Source of the DNA: Polytrichum commune
Lineage: Eukaryota > Streptophyta > Polytrichopsida > Polytrichales > Polytrichaceae
NCBI GenBank assembly: GCA_950295325.1
Contig: OX485806.1
Location: 55,609,169 to 55,673,168, forward strand
Direction of reading: 5' to 3'
Length of the DNA stretch: 64,000 nt
In this document: positions 11,367 through 23,490 of the stretch, piece by piece
How positions within the stretch are numbered: the first letter of the stretch is position 1
Layout of the letters: every line of letters begins with the position of its first letter
Made by a program: the position numbers and the translations under genes
Notes under the pieces: model-generated
What the model saw: the letters and a program-made list of their open reading frames with translations, nothing else
Database searches by the model: none
What the model was told of the DNA's origin: nothing

Positions 11367-14300
11367 TGTGAGCCCAAAAAGTTGTGCTCACATGGTTGTT
11401 AGTTTCACCATAAAGGTAAGAAATGGAAAACAATTTTAATAATAGTCAACCTTACCTTTGGGAAGTGGTAAGGCAAATTAAATAAAAACAAAAACAAATA
11501 AGTACACTTGAAGGGTGTGGGCAAGTGGGGTCTTGGAAGGAAACGGCAAGGAAGGAGTCCAAACCCGTTTTTCTTTCCGGGTGGTCCGAAAGATGCCGGG
11601 CAATGCGAGGAAAAAAAAAATACTTGGAGGGGTCTCAGGAGGTAGGAGGTTGAAGCCTCATTATGCATGTAGGAGGGAGTAGAGGAGAGGAGAGACAGGG
11701 GTAGTAGGAGAAGCCCTGCCTCGGTGGGGATTGCAGCAAGGAAAGAAGGAGATGAGGGAGAACGGTGGAGGACGCAAAACCCTGCCTCAACCTAGAGGAT
11801 GCATTGTCGCGCACCTCTCCATGAGAAGTGCCCGAAACACCATGGGCACAAGGGGGACCCCGGAGTGACACCCGGGACTTGTGGCGCCGTTGGTGAGAGG
11901 GCCCAAGTGATCCTAGTGTAGGTGAGGGCCCCGGGCGTTGGGAAAGCCTCCCACCCACGGAGACTAGGAGGCATGAGGGTAAGGCCATAAGCTATGCGTA
12001 GCTCATGGCGTGGTGATTCTAGAATGCTCAAGATCACCTCAATCGGAGGTGTGAGCTAGGAGTTATGGCCATTTGAGTGGGGCGCTATCCCGGGACAGCG
12101 CCCTGGTACAGCAGTGCCTAGGATTGATTCCCGGGACTGCCAAGGTTCAAACAGGCATAACTTCCTCAAGACTGCCCGATTGGGGCAAGTGAGGAGTCCA
12201 TCGGCATTTACGTGAAGTGTAGATGAAGATGGAGTGGTTGGTTGTTATGATCAGACATCATACAAGGAAGTTATGATGGTCTGAAGCTGTTGGGGGGTTC
12301 TAGGCCCAGCAGCTAAAGGAAAATGTCCACTTGGCCCCAACTCTTGATAGAGAGACAAGAGGTCTCTTGACGGTGGGGTAGGGGCCCCGCGGAGAGTCCT
12401 AGAGGCTTATATGGATGAGGTGGTGTGGCTTCACCCCCCAAGGCCGAACGGCACGGCCTCCATGGGCATTGGCCCAATGTGAGGCCATAGTTGCCTAGTA
12501 CGCTTCGGGTTGTTGTAGTGTTGCTTCGGGAACGCGATGATCAACATAGGATTGGACTTCCATGGATGGAAGTCCACATTGGGGAAATGGGTTACCGATT
12601 AAGGGGTGAGTCCCGAAAGCAAAGTAGGAGGGTTGGTTCCCCTCTTATGAATTATAAGGTCTGGGGTAGGAGGAGCTAACCGTTAGCATGGCGGTATGCG
12701 AAGGATTAGCGCTCATAACCTTTGCAAGAAACGAAAATTGGAAAGATTGTTAAGGAAGCTAGCAAGGGTTGCGACATGCACACAAGCGTATTCGCGGGGT
12801 TTTCTTTCCTGCATACGGATCGTTGACGGCAAGGATACAAAACGACCACGGAAGGAATCGGGAGAGAGGAAGAGAAAGCTAGGAAGAGAAGGTGAAGGGA
12901 GGGTGCAGCAGGAGATTGTCACCGCCTGAGGCCAGATTCACCGAGACAGGGTTAGGTGCCACAACGATCGAAATCAATTCCGGGAAAAGAGCTTGTGCCC
13001 AGGACAGGGTTAGTGGGAAGTCACCTGGACAAAAGTGCGTTCGGGAACCCAGGAGGGAAATGCGACGGAATTTGATCAATGTGGCTGAGCCGTGAACCTC
13101 AAGGTCTAGAAAAACATCCCACAATTCGTCGGCTTGGAGGATTGAGCAGTCGGGTCAACACTGTGACTCCAATTGCGAGGCAAAATGTGAGGAAGCCTCT
13201 TCAGCTTCTTTTGTTGCGGTGGTCCTTGCCAGAGGTGCCGAGTCTTCCACCGCAGGCAGCTCCAGCGGGACGAGCAGGCAGCAGGAAGTCGTGCGGTAGA
13301 GAAAAGGGAAAGCACTCATGAGATGGAAGGTAAGAAGAGGGTAATTCAATCTTCTGGTTGGTGGCAAGAGGATGCATGGTGAGGGAACAAGAAGGAGTCC
13401 CTATTCAGCAGTTGAGGTTGGAGTTCGATCATGGTAGCAGGGAGACACGGGAGGGAGCGCTCTAAGGTCTGCCTCAAAAGTTCATCTAGTAGGTTCATTC
13501 CGATTCCACCCATGTGCCATTCCGTTTTAATTTTTGCCGTTGCGAAAAACCTTCTTACGCATCTACATCTAGACCTTGCTTGGAGAGCCAGCGTTAGGGG
13601 AATTGAATCGGCTAAGATTTCCGAGCCTGCCCACACACCGAGGGCAATAACTCAGGGTACAATGGGGTGGATTTAGAATATGCGTGTGAGTGACCATTCA
13701 ACTCACGGGTTCTAACTGTGAAGTAGACGTCGAAGATGAGAAATCACCGCAGAAAAGCTCATAGAGGGCCGTAGAAATGAAACATCTAGTTGGTTCCGTC
13801 CGAACTACAGTTAGTTCATTATTTTGTCTTGTTCTTCGTGAATGTCTTCACGGGGAGCTCCTGGACCAGTGTAAAGTAGAATTGAAGTAGTCACAGCTCT
13901 TGAGCCTGCCAACGAACGGAGAACCTAGGGTCGGAGATCAACTGCAGCAGAGAACTACAGATAGGGAGAGGGGGAGAGATGATGTTGGAAGGAGAATTGT
14001 TGAGTGGGTCTGGGAGGTAAGGAGTGAATTCGCTGGAGGGAAAGTGTGGTCTGCAGGTGGGTGGGCATTGTGCAGGAAGAAGGAGGAGGCCTAATTGAGG
14101 ATGGTAGCGAAGCTGGAAGAGGTGAAGTGCAGGTGGAAGGTGAGCCGATAGAGGCCAACTCAGTGCGATCTGCCGGGAGGATACGTGCTACCTCGACCAT
14201 CGGTGTTGGGTGAAGTGGGCAGGATGTTGTTGGCTTAATCACATTGGTGGATCTTAGTGCCAGGCCGACATTTGGAGGCTTAACACCCAAAGTAGGAATG

Positions 14301-14885
14301 AAGAGAAGAAAGGTGTCGCGAAGGCTGGGAAAGGGTTCGTTAGGCGTCAAAATAAAACTCGCAACTTTCACGGAGGAACCTTGAATTTTGTGGGTTCCAG
14401 TCCTTCCGGTCTCCATAGTGAAACATGCAGCTGGTGTTTGGGGAGAAGGAGCTGCCAGAGCCCTCTTAACGGTGGGTAATTGCTTGACAAGGGATTAGTG
14501 GAGAGCAGGAAATGTTGGGCTAATTGGAGACGCGCAGGTAGGGTCAAGAAATAGTAATAGGGCATGAGCTTGTGGGGCACTAGGAAGTGGAAGATTCGTG
14601 ACAAGCTTGTTTTCCCTCTTGCAAGTAGAATTGTCTCGTTACGTTAGGATGTGTCAAGGACATGATTGATTCATTAATGAGTGACATTGTATGGTGATTA
14701 AGCATTTGTGAATGCTTGTTTGGTTTTAATAAAAAGGAACAAAAGGGTGTTATACACACCACTTCTCCCACTTCAATTGGATTGAATTTGTGTTTGCTTA
14801 TGGGGATGTTTGGTTTGGGATGTGGCACATGATCTCCCACCCGGACTAGGACGCAATTGAAAGGTGGGGGTGATTGGGGCTCACA
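11367..14885 (+). repeat. LTR B4, solo LTR of family B, itself containing solo LTR A1
   Basis: It starts TGTGAGCCCAAAAAG and ends with the family tail CACCCGGACTAGGACGC followed by GGGGCTCACA. The flanks TGGGG (11362-11366) and TGGAG (14886-14890) form a 5-bp duplication with one difference. Without the nested A1 it is about 2.54 kb. It is diverged from B1-B3 in its middle, has no tandem array, and is purine-rich between 13.8 and 14.1 kb. Open frames inside show no known domain and I treat them as chance. Confidence 0.72.
11805..12776 (+). repeat. Solo LTR A1 (family A gypsy)
   Basis: This is a 972-bp LTR from TGTCGCGCACC to GGGTTGCGACA, flanked by TGCAT (11800-11804) and TGCAC (12777-12781), so a 5-bp duplication with one difference. 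It is GC-rich and contains the family palindromes, here with one mismatch in the central one (CTATCCCGGGACAG). It lies inside LTR B4 and is therefore younger than B4. Confidence 0.92.
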
Positions 14886-15026
14886 TGGAGAGTAAGGAGG
14901 AGTCTTTCTCTAGGAAGAGGTGGGATACTGGTTGTACTAAATCTTGGTTTTCCTTCAATGCAGTCAAGACGGCTCTAACATTCATTTCCTCAAAACCCTC
15001 CATGGAATCCATCCCTACCCTGATAC
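14886..15026 (-). pseudogene. Gag N-terminus of element F, proximal part
   Basis: Directly after the primer-binding site, the minus strand opens with MDSMEGFEEMNVRAVLTALK, then ENQDLVQPVSHLFLEKDSSL. Position just inside a 5' LTR and PBS makes this the start of gag. The frame is cut by LTR B4 and resumes at 11366. Confidence 0.6.
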
Positions 15027-15036
15027 CAATTTGTAA
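15027..15036 (-). promoter_or_regulatory. tRNA-iMet primer-binding site of element F
   Basis: The minus strand reads TTGTTACAAATTGGTATCAG. TGGTATCAG is complementary to the 3' end of plant initiator methionine tRNA and follows an LTR end in ACA by three bases, the usual layout. It defines a minus-oriented element with its 5' LTR on the right. Confidence 0.75.
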
Positions 15037-15039
15037 CAA

Positions 15040-16300
15040 ACCTCTCATAGGTTTGTCATCAACTTTCATACTAACAATTATCAATCAAAACAATGAATTA
15101 AATAACTCAATTTATTTCCCTTATAAAGTCAAATTACAATCCTAGACCAAGTGGGTCTTCATTTAAGCTCAACCACCCGACCATAGGAGAGAGACAAAAA
15201 TATCCTCCCTCCTCCCCCGATCTTCCTCTTATGCCAAAGGTATTACTTTTACTTTCTATTTTCACATATAGTAAAATTATTTTATTCATAGCTCTATATT
15301 TTAGTTCTATCTTTGGTTCTTCTAGAACCTTCTTCCATCTTTTAACTCAATCTCTTTATTCCAATTGAAACTGTTTAATTCCAACTTGATTCATCCATCG
15401 TTTACTCTAGTTGGAATTGTCTAATTCCAATTTGGTTCAGACAAACATTCTTATGGTTGGAACTATCTAATTCCAACTAAATCTATTTATTTATTGAGAG
15501 TTTTCTAACCCTAATGAATAGCATTCATTTTTCTAAATTTGGAGTGGTCTAGCTCCAATGCACCTTATCCAAAGCTGTCTAATTCATGTGCACATGTTCT
15601 CAATATGGAATGGTCCAATTCCAATGCACTAAATGCAGAGTTGTTTAACTCCAGTGCACATGTTGTCAATATGGAATTGTCTAACTCTAGTCCATCTTGT
15701 GCTTACACACTGGCACATGTGGTTAGAACATTCAATCATCCATCAATATATCTAGTCACCTTACAACTATAGAAACAACCTCTGGTTCTTTACGAGGTAG
15801 CATTTGTCAACTTATTGTTGAGAATTTTAAGGCCAAGACGGTGATGGTTGATTCATCATGCCTTGATAGACTAATTACTGACTGGATGCCGTTGCCAAAC
15901 CTAGAGCTTCTTAACAACTCTAGGTTTTGCAACGCCATTGTGATCCAAACGTTGTGGAGCTATGATGTTGATCCATCTAAGAAGGGTAATAACAACAACA
16001 ATTCATTATGCAACAATGCAACTTAGTCCTTTCGATTTCCTCATCAACTTGGGTTACAATTCAGCTTGTCTACGGATCATTAACAAATAGACAAATGGAT
16101 GGCTATATAGATAGAAAGATAAGTGCATGGGAACACACTAGAGTAGATGCTTGAAGTACTTAGCTGGCCAACAACCCATAACACTCGGCTCCAATACAAA
16201 ATATTGCTCGGGTTAAGAAATTAGGTAGTCTAAAAAGATTGCTTGCTTGTGGACGTAAACACATTGGCCAACTAGAGAGTGCAAACATTTCAAATGGTTC
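15040..16300 (-). repeat. 5' LTR region of element F, with hairpin array
   Basis: The LTR end (TTGTTACA, minus strand) lies at about 15040. Its start is not clear, because A2 is inserted or abuts at 16301. Between 15361 and 15700 it holds at least eight copies of a short inverted repeat of the form GGAATT-loop-AATTCC. An open frame at 15841-16026 has no recognised motif. Confidence 0.55.
15361..15700. repeat. Array of short imperfect palindromes (TTGGAATTGTCTAATTCCAA type)
   Basis: Units include TTGGAATTGTCTAATTCCAA near 15412, TTGGAACTATCTAATTCCAA near 15456, TTGGAGTGGTCTAGCTCCAA near 15538, TGGAATGGTCCAATTCCA near 15605 and GAGTTGTTTAACTC near 15638. Each can fold into a 6-8 bp stem with a 4-base loop. 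In several units, changes on one arm are matched on the other (AGTGG with AGCTC). Confidence 0.75.
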
Positions 16301-16442
16301 TATTGCAACCCTTGCTAGTTTCCCTTAACCATCTTAACCAATTTCATTTCTAGCAAGGGTCACGAGCGATAACCCTTCATATTCCGCCATGCTAATGATT
16401 AGTTCCTCATACCGGGAACCTTATAGTTCATAGAAGGGGAAC

Positions 16443-18072
16443 TGTGAGCCCAAAATGGTGCCCACATGTGGTGATTAACTCTTCGAAACCAATTTTAGTT
16501 TGACTTTGATGTGTTATGATTATTCACAAAACATAAAAAGAGTGAAGTGTGGTTTGGATTTAAGTTTAGGCTTTAGAATGTGTTGGGTGGTTATTTCAAG
16601 GGTTAAGTTCAATAGGATAATGCCTTGATTATGTGAGTAAGGGGTAAGGTGAGGCAAGGTGAGCTCCACGGGTTAAATGCCCACTTTTGGATCCATCTTG
16701 TTAGTTTAGGAAGAAGGAAGCTTGGTGGAAGGGGATTAGTCCCTACTTTGAGGGTGAAGGTTAAGGGATTGTGATTGGAGGTGCTAATCCTCTCACCCTA
16801 TCCTCACCTTTCTCTCCCTCTCCCTCTCTCTCCCTCTTTGCTACTTAAGGTGTTTTCTCTCTCATTTTTCTCTCTCTCCATCAAGCGCTCTCAAGGGAGC
16901 AAGCTCTTAAGAGCTTGAGCCACGTGTGTGGGACATTAGTTTTTAGTGAAGTTAATTAGTTAAGCTCTCTCTCTCTCTTGTGTGGGTGTGTGTGTGTGTG
17001 TTGTAGTGAGGTAGAGGAGATAGTGATTAGAGGGAGTTTAGAGGAGATAGTGATTAGAGTTAAGTTTAGATAAGATAGGGAGTGGAGGGAGCTAATCAGG
17101 TTAGCAGTTGGGTTAGAAGAATTCATGCTGGAGCTAACCCGGTATTGCAGCTGGTCTTAGAAGAATTAAGGCCGGAGCTAACCCAGGCAGCAACTGGGTT
17201 TAGAAGGATTCGGGCTGGAGCTGACTCAGGCAGCAGCTGGGTTTAGAAGGATTCAGGCTGGAGCTGACCGGCAGCAGCGGGTCTTAGACGAATTAAAGCT
17301 GGGACTAATCAGGCGGCAGCTGGGGCTTAGGAGAGTTAAGGCCGGAGCTGACCCAGGCAGTAGCTGGGTTTAGAAGGATTCAGGCTGGAGTTGACCGGCA
17401 GCAGCGGGTCTTAGACGAATTAAGGCGGAAGCTGACCCGGTTTAGCAGAGGGGGCTTAGGAGAATTAAGGCTGGAGTTGACCGAAAACAGCTGGTCTTAG
17501 ACGAATTAAAGCTGGGGCTAACCCGGTTTAGCAGGTGGGGCTTAAGGTTAAGGCTTTAATAAGTTAGGCTACTTTGGGGGTTGTAGTTAGGCTAATCCCT
17601 TGCGGGATTACTAGACCATACTAGATTCTTTCATGCCATCTTGGTTTTTAGGTAGAGTTGGATTCATTAGGAAAGTAGAAGTGTGTGTGACTTTTAAATG
17701 TGTTGATGGTTACCCATTGAGGCAAGTGTTTTTAAACACTCGTACTCTTTGGTTGGAATATATTACGTGCACAAGTAATGGAGAATGTGGAGGATCCTAG
17801 CAAGGACAAGATAAAGGAAGTAAAGATCAAGAAGTCTAGAGGGATCTCTTTAAGGGCATGTGTGGCCAAGGCTGCGGGTTGGACCCTTGAGAAATCAAAT
17901 TCCACTACGAGCAACGATGCTCACAATAATAAAGCAAGTAAGTTAAGGTGAAGTTAGTACCTTGGACATGAGAGCCATATAGCAATTCATGTTATGGTAT
18001 TAGGAATTGAATGTGATTCTCAAAGCCATCACCCGGACTAGGACGCTAAAGGGTGGTGGATTTGGCCTCACA
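16443..18072 (+). repeat. Solo LTR B1 (family B) with perfect 5-bp TSD
   Basis: It is 1,630 bp, from TGTGAGCCCAAAATGG to TTTGGCCTCACA, flanked by GGAAC on both sides (16438-16442 and 18073-18077). It contains a pyrimidine-rich tract (about 16795-16880), a GT run (16988-17003) and a minisatellite. No internal coding region of family B exists in the window, so the autonomous partner is unknown. Confidence 0.93.
17091..17545. repeat. Minisatellite in B1, about 42-bp unit
   Basis: About ten units follow the pattern GGGTTTAGAAGGATTCAGG, CTGGAGCTGACC, GGCAGCAGCT. Spacing is about 42 bp with unit variation (TTAGAAG, TTAGACG, TTAGGAG). It occupies the same LTR position as unrelated arrays in B2 and B3. 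Confidence 0.85.
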
Positions 18073-18968
18073 GGAACCAACCTTCCTACTTTGCTTTCAA
18101 GATTCACCCCTTAATCGGTAACCAATTCTTAGATGTGGACTTCCATCCATGAAAGTCCAATCTTATGTTGATCATCGCGTAGCCGGAGCAACACTACAAC
18201 AACCCAAACCATACTAAGCAACTATGCCTTCACATTGGATCAAAGCCCATGAAGGCCGTGTCGTTCGGCCTTGAGTGGGTGAGGCCACACCGACTCACCC
18301 ATATAAACCTCTAGGACTCTAGGCAGGGCCCCAACCCTATCGTCAAAAAACCTTTTGTCTCTTTACCAAGAGTTGGGGCCAAGTAGACATTTTGTCTTAG
18401 CCGCTGGGCCTAGAAGCCCCTAGCAGCTTTAGACCATCATAACTTTCTTATGTGATCTCCAATGTTAACAAGCAACCACTCCATCTTCATCTACGCTTCA
18501 TGTAGATGCTATGGACTCCTCACTTACCCCATTTGAACAAGTATAGAGGAAGTGATGCCTATTCAAACCTTCGCAGTCCCGGGAGCCACTCCCAGGCCAC
18601 TGCTGAACCAGAGCGTTGTCCCGGGACAGCGCCCCACTTAAATTGCCATAACTCCTAGCTCACACCTCCAATTGAGGTGTTCTTAAGCATTCTAGAATCT
18701 ACATGCGATAAGATACGCATAGCTCATAGCTTTATGCTCGTGCCTCTTAGTCTCTGTGGGTGGGAGGCGTTCCCAACCCCCAAGGCCCTCACCCACACTA
18801 GGATCATTTGGGCCCTCTTACCGAGGGCGCCTAAAGTCCTAAATGTCACTCCGGGGTCCCCCTTGTGCCCTTGGTATTTTAGGCATTCCTCATAAAGAAG
18901 TGCGTGACACCCTTTTACATGGTCAAATAAATGTTTTTTAGGTTCAAAGCTAACCTCACTATTATACA

Positions 18969-19891
18969 TGTCGCAACCCTTGCTAGTCCCCTTAAAAATC
19001 TTGCCAATTTCCATTTCTATCAAAGGTTACGAGTGCTAACCCTTCGCATACCGCCATGCTAATAGTTAGCTCTTCCTACCCCGAACCTTATAGTTCATAG
19101 GAAGGGAACCAACCCTCCTACTTTGCTTTCGGGACTCACCCTTTAATCGGTAATCCATTTCTTCGATGTGGACTTCCATCCATGGAAGTCCAATCCTATG
19201 TTGATCATCGCGTTGCCGGAGCAATACTACAACAACCCGAAGCATATTAGGCAACTATGGCCTCACAATGGGCCAATGCCCATGGAGGCCGTGCCGTTCC
19301 GCCTCGGGTGGGTGAGGCCACACCACCTCACCCATATAAGCTTCTAGGACTCTACGTGGGGCCCCTACGCCACCGTCAAAAGACCTCTTGTCTTTCAACC
19401 AAGAGTTGGGGCCAAGTAGACTTTTTCCCTTAGCTGCTGGGCCTAGAAGCCCCCAGCAACATCAGACCATCATAACTTCCTTGTATGATGTCTGGTGCAA
19501 ACACGCGACCACTCCATCTTCATCTAAGCTTCATGTAAATGCCGATGCACTTCTCACTTGCCCCATTCAGGCAAGTATTCACGAAGTTATGCCTGCTTGA
19601 ACCTTGGCAGTCCCGGGAATCACTCCCAGGCACTGCTGTACCAGGGCGCTGTCCCGGGACAGCGCCCCACTCAAATGGCCATAACTCCTAGCTCACACCT
19701 TTGATTGAGGTGTTCTTGAGCATTCTAGAATCTACATGCCATAAGCTATGCATAGCTCATGGCCTTACCCTTGTGCCTCCTAGTCTCCGTGGGTGGGAGG
19801 CGTTCCCAATGCTAGGATCACTATGATGAGCCAAACCATCCACACTACACTAATGCCAATGCCCGGGGCCCTCACCCACACTAGGATCACT
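18969..19891 (-). repeat. LTR A3 (family A), truncated
   Basis: It starts TGTCGCAACCCTTGC and follows the family for about 920 bp, then diverges after CACTAGGATCACT. The central palindrome is perfect at 19644-19667 (arm GGGCGCTGTCCC). Near 19812-19910 the segment TAGGATCACT-GATGAGCCAAA occurs twice, a local duplication of LTR plus flank. It lies 59 bp from A2 in the same orientation. Confidence 0.85.
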
Positions 19892-20391
19892 AGGATGAGC
19901 CAAAGCATCCAAGAAATGCAAATAGAAGAAGGCAAAGCTCTTTCAACACCAGAGGAGTTCATACCTTTGTACCATCAACTAGTTGTGATGAAAAGATGCC
20001 AATGATTATAGTGGTGACGTAGAATAAGAGAATACCAAACGTACTAATAAATGGAGGATCAAAAATCAATATTATGATGAATGCATTAAGAAAATGAATT
20101 GGGCAATACCAATATAGAGGCGGCCTCATTTACGATCACGATGGCAAACCAACGGAAAAGAATGCCTGTAGGATTGATTATAAACTTGAAAATAAACGTA
20201 GGAAGAGTGAAAAAAATGATGACCTTTAATGAACAACGATTATGAGACGATGTTAAGAAGAATATGGTTGAAACAAACTCAAGCAAAACATGACTAGGGT
20301 ACTAATATAATTACCCTCCAAGACGGGAAAGAAGAAGTAGTCGTGAATGTACAATGGCGTTTGGCAGTACCAACCTCTAAGAGGGCATTGG
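19892..20391 (+). pseudogene. Ty3/gypsy protease remnant
   Basis: The plus strand reads RIPNVLINGGSKINIMMNAL, then after a frameshift SFTITMANQRKRMPVGLIIN, then LKINVGRVKKMMTF. The layout matches gypsy retropepsins, where a D-G/T-G triplet (here NGG) is followed by an ADQR-like turn and VGLI. Upstream, MSQSIQEMQIEEGKALSTPE may be the end of gag or a spacer. LTR B2 cuts the gene at 20391, and it resumes at 22108. Confidence 0.7.
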
Positions 20392-22107
20392 TGTGAGCCC
20401 AAAATGGTGCCCACATGTGTTCTTAACCCTTTGAAATTATTAGAAGTTATGTTTTGATGTTTTATAATTATTCACAAAAATATAAAAAGAGTGAGGCTTG
20501 AGTGAAGTTATGTTTAGACCTTAGGTTAATTAGAAGTTTAGCGGTGTGAAGAAAATTCCTTAGTTAGGTGAGCATAGTATGTGGTGAACCAAGGGTGGCT
20601 CCTTAAGTTAAATGTTTGAATTAGGATCTATGTTGTTGGTTTAAGAGTTGAAGGCTTAAATGATAGGATGAGAGCCTACAAAGTAGGAAATGATCAAAAG
20701 GTTTATCTTGAGCCTTGGGGGTGCTCACCTGCTCCCTTGAAGGCTTAAAGGATAGGATGAGAGCCTACAAAATAGGAAAGGATCAAAAGGTTTATCTTGA
20801 GCCTTAGGGGTGCTCACCTACTCCCTTTCACCTCACTATATAATCCTCACTCTCCACTTTTTTTTTTTTTTTTTCCTTTGTGCTCCTTGGCACCCCACGT
20901 GTTATGAGTGTGGGTGTGTGGGAAACAAGAAAGGAGCACGTGTGTGTGTAAGGTCTCAAGGTGAAGAACCAAGACTAATTAGCCTTGAAATTAGTTGACA
21001 CTTGTTAGGAGTAGTCTTTGGTTTGAGGCATTTAGAGCTTAACTCGTTGTATTATAGTAGAGAGTAAAGAGCTGTGATAGTAGAGAGCTGGGTGTATCCA
21101 CAGCTGTGATATTAGGGAGTTGGGTGTATCCACAGCTGTGATATTAGGGAGCTGGGTGTATCCACAGTTGTGATATTAAAAAGCTGGGTGTATTCACAGC
21201 TGTGATATTAGGGAACTGGGTGTACCCACAGCAGTTGGGTGTATCCACAGCTGTGATAGTAGAAAGTTGGGTGTATCCACAGCTGTGATATTAGGGAGTT
21301 GGGTGTATCCATAGCTGTGATATTAAAGAGCTGGGTGTATCCACAGCTGTGATATTAGGGAGTTGGGTGTACCCACAGCAGTTGGGTATATCCACAGCTG
21401 TGATAGTAAAGAGTTGGGTGTATCCACAACTGTGATATTAGGGAGTTGGGTGTATCCACAGCTGTGATATTAGGGAGTTGGGTGTACCCGCAGCTGTGAC
21501 ATTAGGGGGGTTGGGTTAAACTAGCGAAGGGGTTTAGTTGATAGCTGGGATTAGTGCAGTGGCTTTGAGGTTGTCACCAAGGTGGCGTTAAGCGTGGAGT
21601 CGATATTAAGGGTGAAGTTGACGTCAAGCGGGGAGTCGACATCGACGTGGAGTTGGCACCAAGTTGCTAGGTTGGTCATCACCTCATGGATTCTACAAGG
21701 CTAAGTTCTTCCACAGTTAGAATCTTAAGAGGAATGTCGGCAAGGGTAGGCATGGCTAAAACCATGACGTGGAGACTTGATTAGGCTAAAGGTGTGCTCG
21801 CACATGATGCTAGCATTAGCGAGGTGTTGTTGCCTCAAGTGATGTGGGAAACTCAAGAGAATCACCAAGTGAATGAAAACCATAAAAAGAGGTTGGAGTA
21901 AGGTTAGTGAAATAGTCACTTTCACTTGCACTCACAAGAGTGAGTAAGAAGAAGTACGCATGTGACTAGTAGAGGGGAATTAATAAATTACTTGGACGGA
22001 AGACCCAAGTTGGATTTTGTGTTTCTTTAATTGTCATTACAAGACATGTGATTCTCAAAACCATCACCCGGACTAGGACGCTTAAGGGTGGCGGGTTTGG
22101 CCTCACA
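20392..22107 (+). repeat. Solo LTR B2 (family B) with perfect 5-bp TSD
   Basis: It is 1,716 bp, from TGTGAGCCCAAAATGG to TTTGGCCTCACA, flanked by ATTGG at 20387-20391 and 22108-22112. It shares the start, the pyrimidine tract (with a T-run at about 20861-20876, and CTATATAATCC just before) and the tail CACCCGGACTAGGACGC with B1 and B3. Confidence 0.93.
21062..21512. repeat. Minisatellite in B2, 32-bp unit
   Basis: About fourteen units of GGGAGTTGGGTGTATCCACA plus GCTGTGATATTA, with single-base variants and a few shortened units (CCCACAGCAGTTGGG). The unit is unrelated in sequence to the B1 and B3 arrays but sits at the same place in the LTR. Confidence 0.92.
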
Positions 22108-22360
22108 ATTGGCATGGGAAAACTATGTTTGGGAATTTGGATTATTTGATGAAGAAAATGCTATGGTACACAAAGCCTTTCCGAAATTCCAACCCATAGC
22201 TAAGGTAGATTTATCTGGATTCAAGGAGTTTTATGAGGCGGTATGCCATGTTGTAACTCCAATTGAAGAGACAAATGGACAACTAAGTGCACGAGGTGGG
22301 TTGACGAGTGGCAACATTTCAAAGAACGGTAATGGAGATATTTTCATAATATTTGAATAA
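22108..22360 (+). pseudogene. Gypsy pol spacer after the protease
   Basis: This resumes the element split by B2. One open frame reads LAWENYVWEFGLFDEENAMV, then AVCHVVTPIEETNG, and ends at 22360. It has no catalytic motif; by position it is the linker between protease and RT. No RT follows. Confidence 0.4.
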
Positions 22361-23228
22361 ACTCATGAAGGTGTTCCTTGTATTAGATTTCAAGTTTACC
22401 TATTCATAAAGGATAACAATTGCCATTGTTTATAATTGTACAAAGTTTCACCTCTACGTATATTTTTACACAATCATCAAGTATTTTGGAACCAACACCC
22501 AATAACGTTATTACACATTAACCTTGCTCTAAATACCTTCACCATGTTTCATGAATCCACCATCCTAAGAACCAAACATAATGAAAGGAATCGCAAAAAT
22601 ATGTGTTGACCGTAAATCAATGAATGAGGAGAAATTGGGTAAAGTCAATAAAAATTCTAATGTTTCCAAATCCAACCAATTACATGTTCATTTCTTGTAT
22701 ATTTTCTTTATTTATTTAAATAACATTCCACATATTCCTATGACATAATAGGCGTTTGGCCTGGAGTCTTCAATTTGAATTGGTCAATTCTTAAACTTTA
22801 TTTGCCAAGTTGTAACTAGTGGTCGGATCTATTTTTTAATAGCTTGAAATCATGCTTAGCTTGTCAAAATTACAACGATTGTATTCTTATATCCAGTATT
22901 TGCCTCTCCCATGTAGGTGGTTTTAAATTTCCTTCATAGAGATGGACTCCACCTAACTTTAACACTTCCCCTCCTTCATTTATCCACCACATTGGAAACT
23001 CTATGAACCTAATTTTTTAATTTGTTCCATTGAACTAGGTATCATATAGCCCCCTTTGGTATTGGATGTAACATCTTAATCAAAATGGTTTCCACATACA
23101 AATGATTTATCACAAAATATCTTGATGATAATAGGGTGAACTACCCCCGACATCAAGGGTGGTATGAAAACTCCAAGTTCATTGGAATGCAACTCTAGCA
23201 ATAAAATGTTAACTAACCAACCATTTAG
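22361..23228. other. AT-rich stretch, nothing recognised
   Basis: No coding motif, long repeat or RNA structure was seen. A few ACATCTTAATC-like and simple AT words occur. It separates the gypsy remnant from the copia-2 element. Confidence 0.4.
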
Positions 23229-23490
23229 TATTGGATGTCAATAGGACTAGAGATGAGATTGCACAAGCATATAGACATACACAAAATCATATGAATAGTG
23301 TTTGGAATGAGATGGTTTCATGCTTTCATTGCTTTGCCTTTTATTGATTTTTTCTCTTTGGTTCATACAAACAATATGGGATAATTTTTATCCCTCTTTG
23401 GACTAGTGTTGTGGCATTGTTGTGATCTTATGGTTTTTTATGTTTTTTCGATTACGTTCCCATTGACTATGAGAAATCTAATATATTTTT
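23229..23490 (-). repeat. Copia LTR C2, 3' LTR of copia-2
   Basis: It matches C1 and C3 (TATTGGATGTCAATAGG terminus, AATATGGGATAA, CATTGACTATGAG). Its start near 23490 and the polypurine tract have diverged, so the right limit is approximate. Confidence 0.7.

Larger units (their letters stand above)
16301..18909 (-). repeat. LTR A2 (family A), interrupted by solo LTR B1
   Basis: The family A end (TATTGCAACCCTTGC) begins at 16301 and the other end, GTGCGTGACA, closes at 18909. Removing B1 (16443-18072) and one GGAAC leaves a continuous A LTR of about 974 bp. The central palindrome has decayed on one arm only (GTTGTCCCGGGACAGC). No target duplication is visible around it. Confidence 0.85.

Noticed and set aside
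12491..14416. Several open frames on both strands in LTR B4 and A1
   Set aside because: They overlap each other on opposite strands, contain low-complexity Arg/Pro-rich text and match no family.
15841..16026. Open frame in the element F LTR as a small gene
   Set aside because: It is short with an Asn run, lacks a motif, and sits in LTR sequence.
18910..18968. 59-bp gap between A2 and A3 as the inner part of a tiny two-LTR element
   Set aside because: It has no primer-binding site or polypurine tract, and A3 is truncated at the far end.
15027..21515. Tandem arrays considered as CRISPR-like
   Set aside because: Units abut without unique spacers, and the arrays lie inside LTRs of a plant genome.
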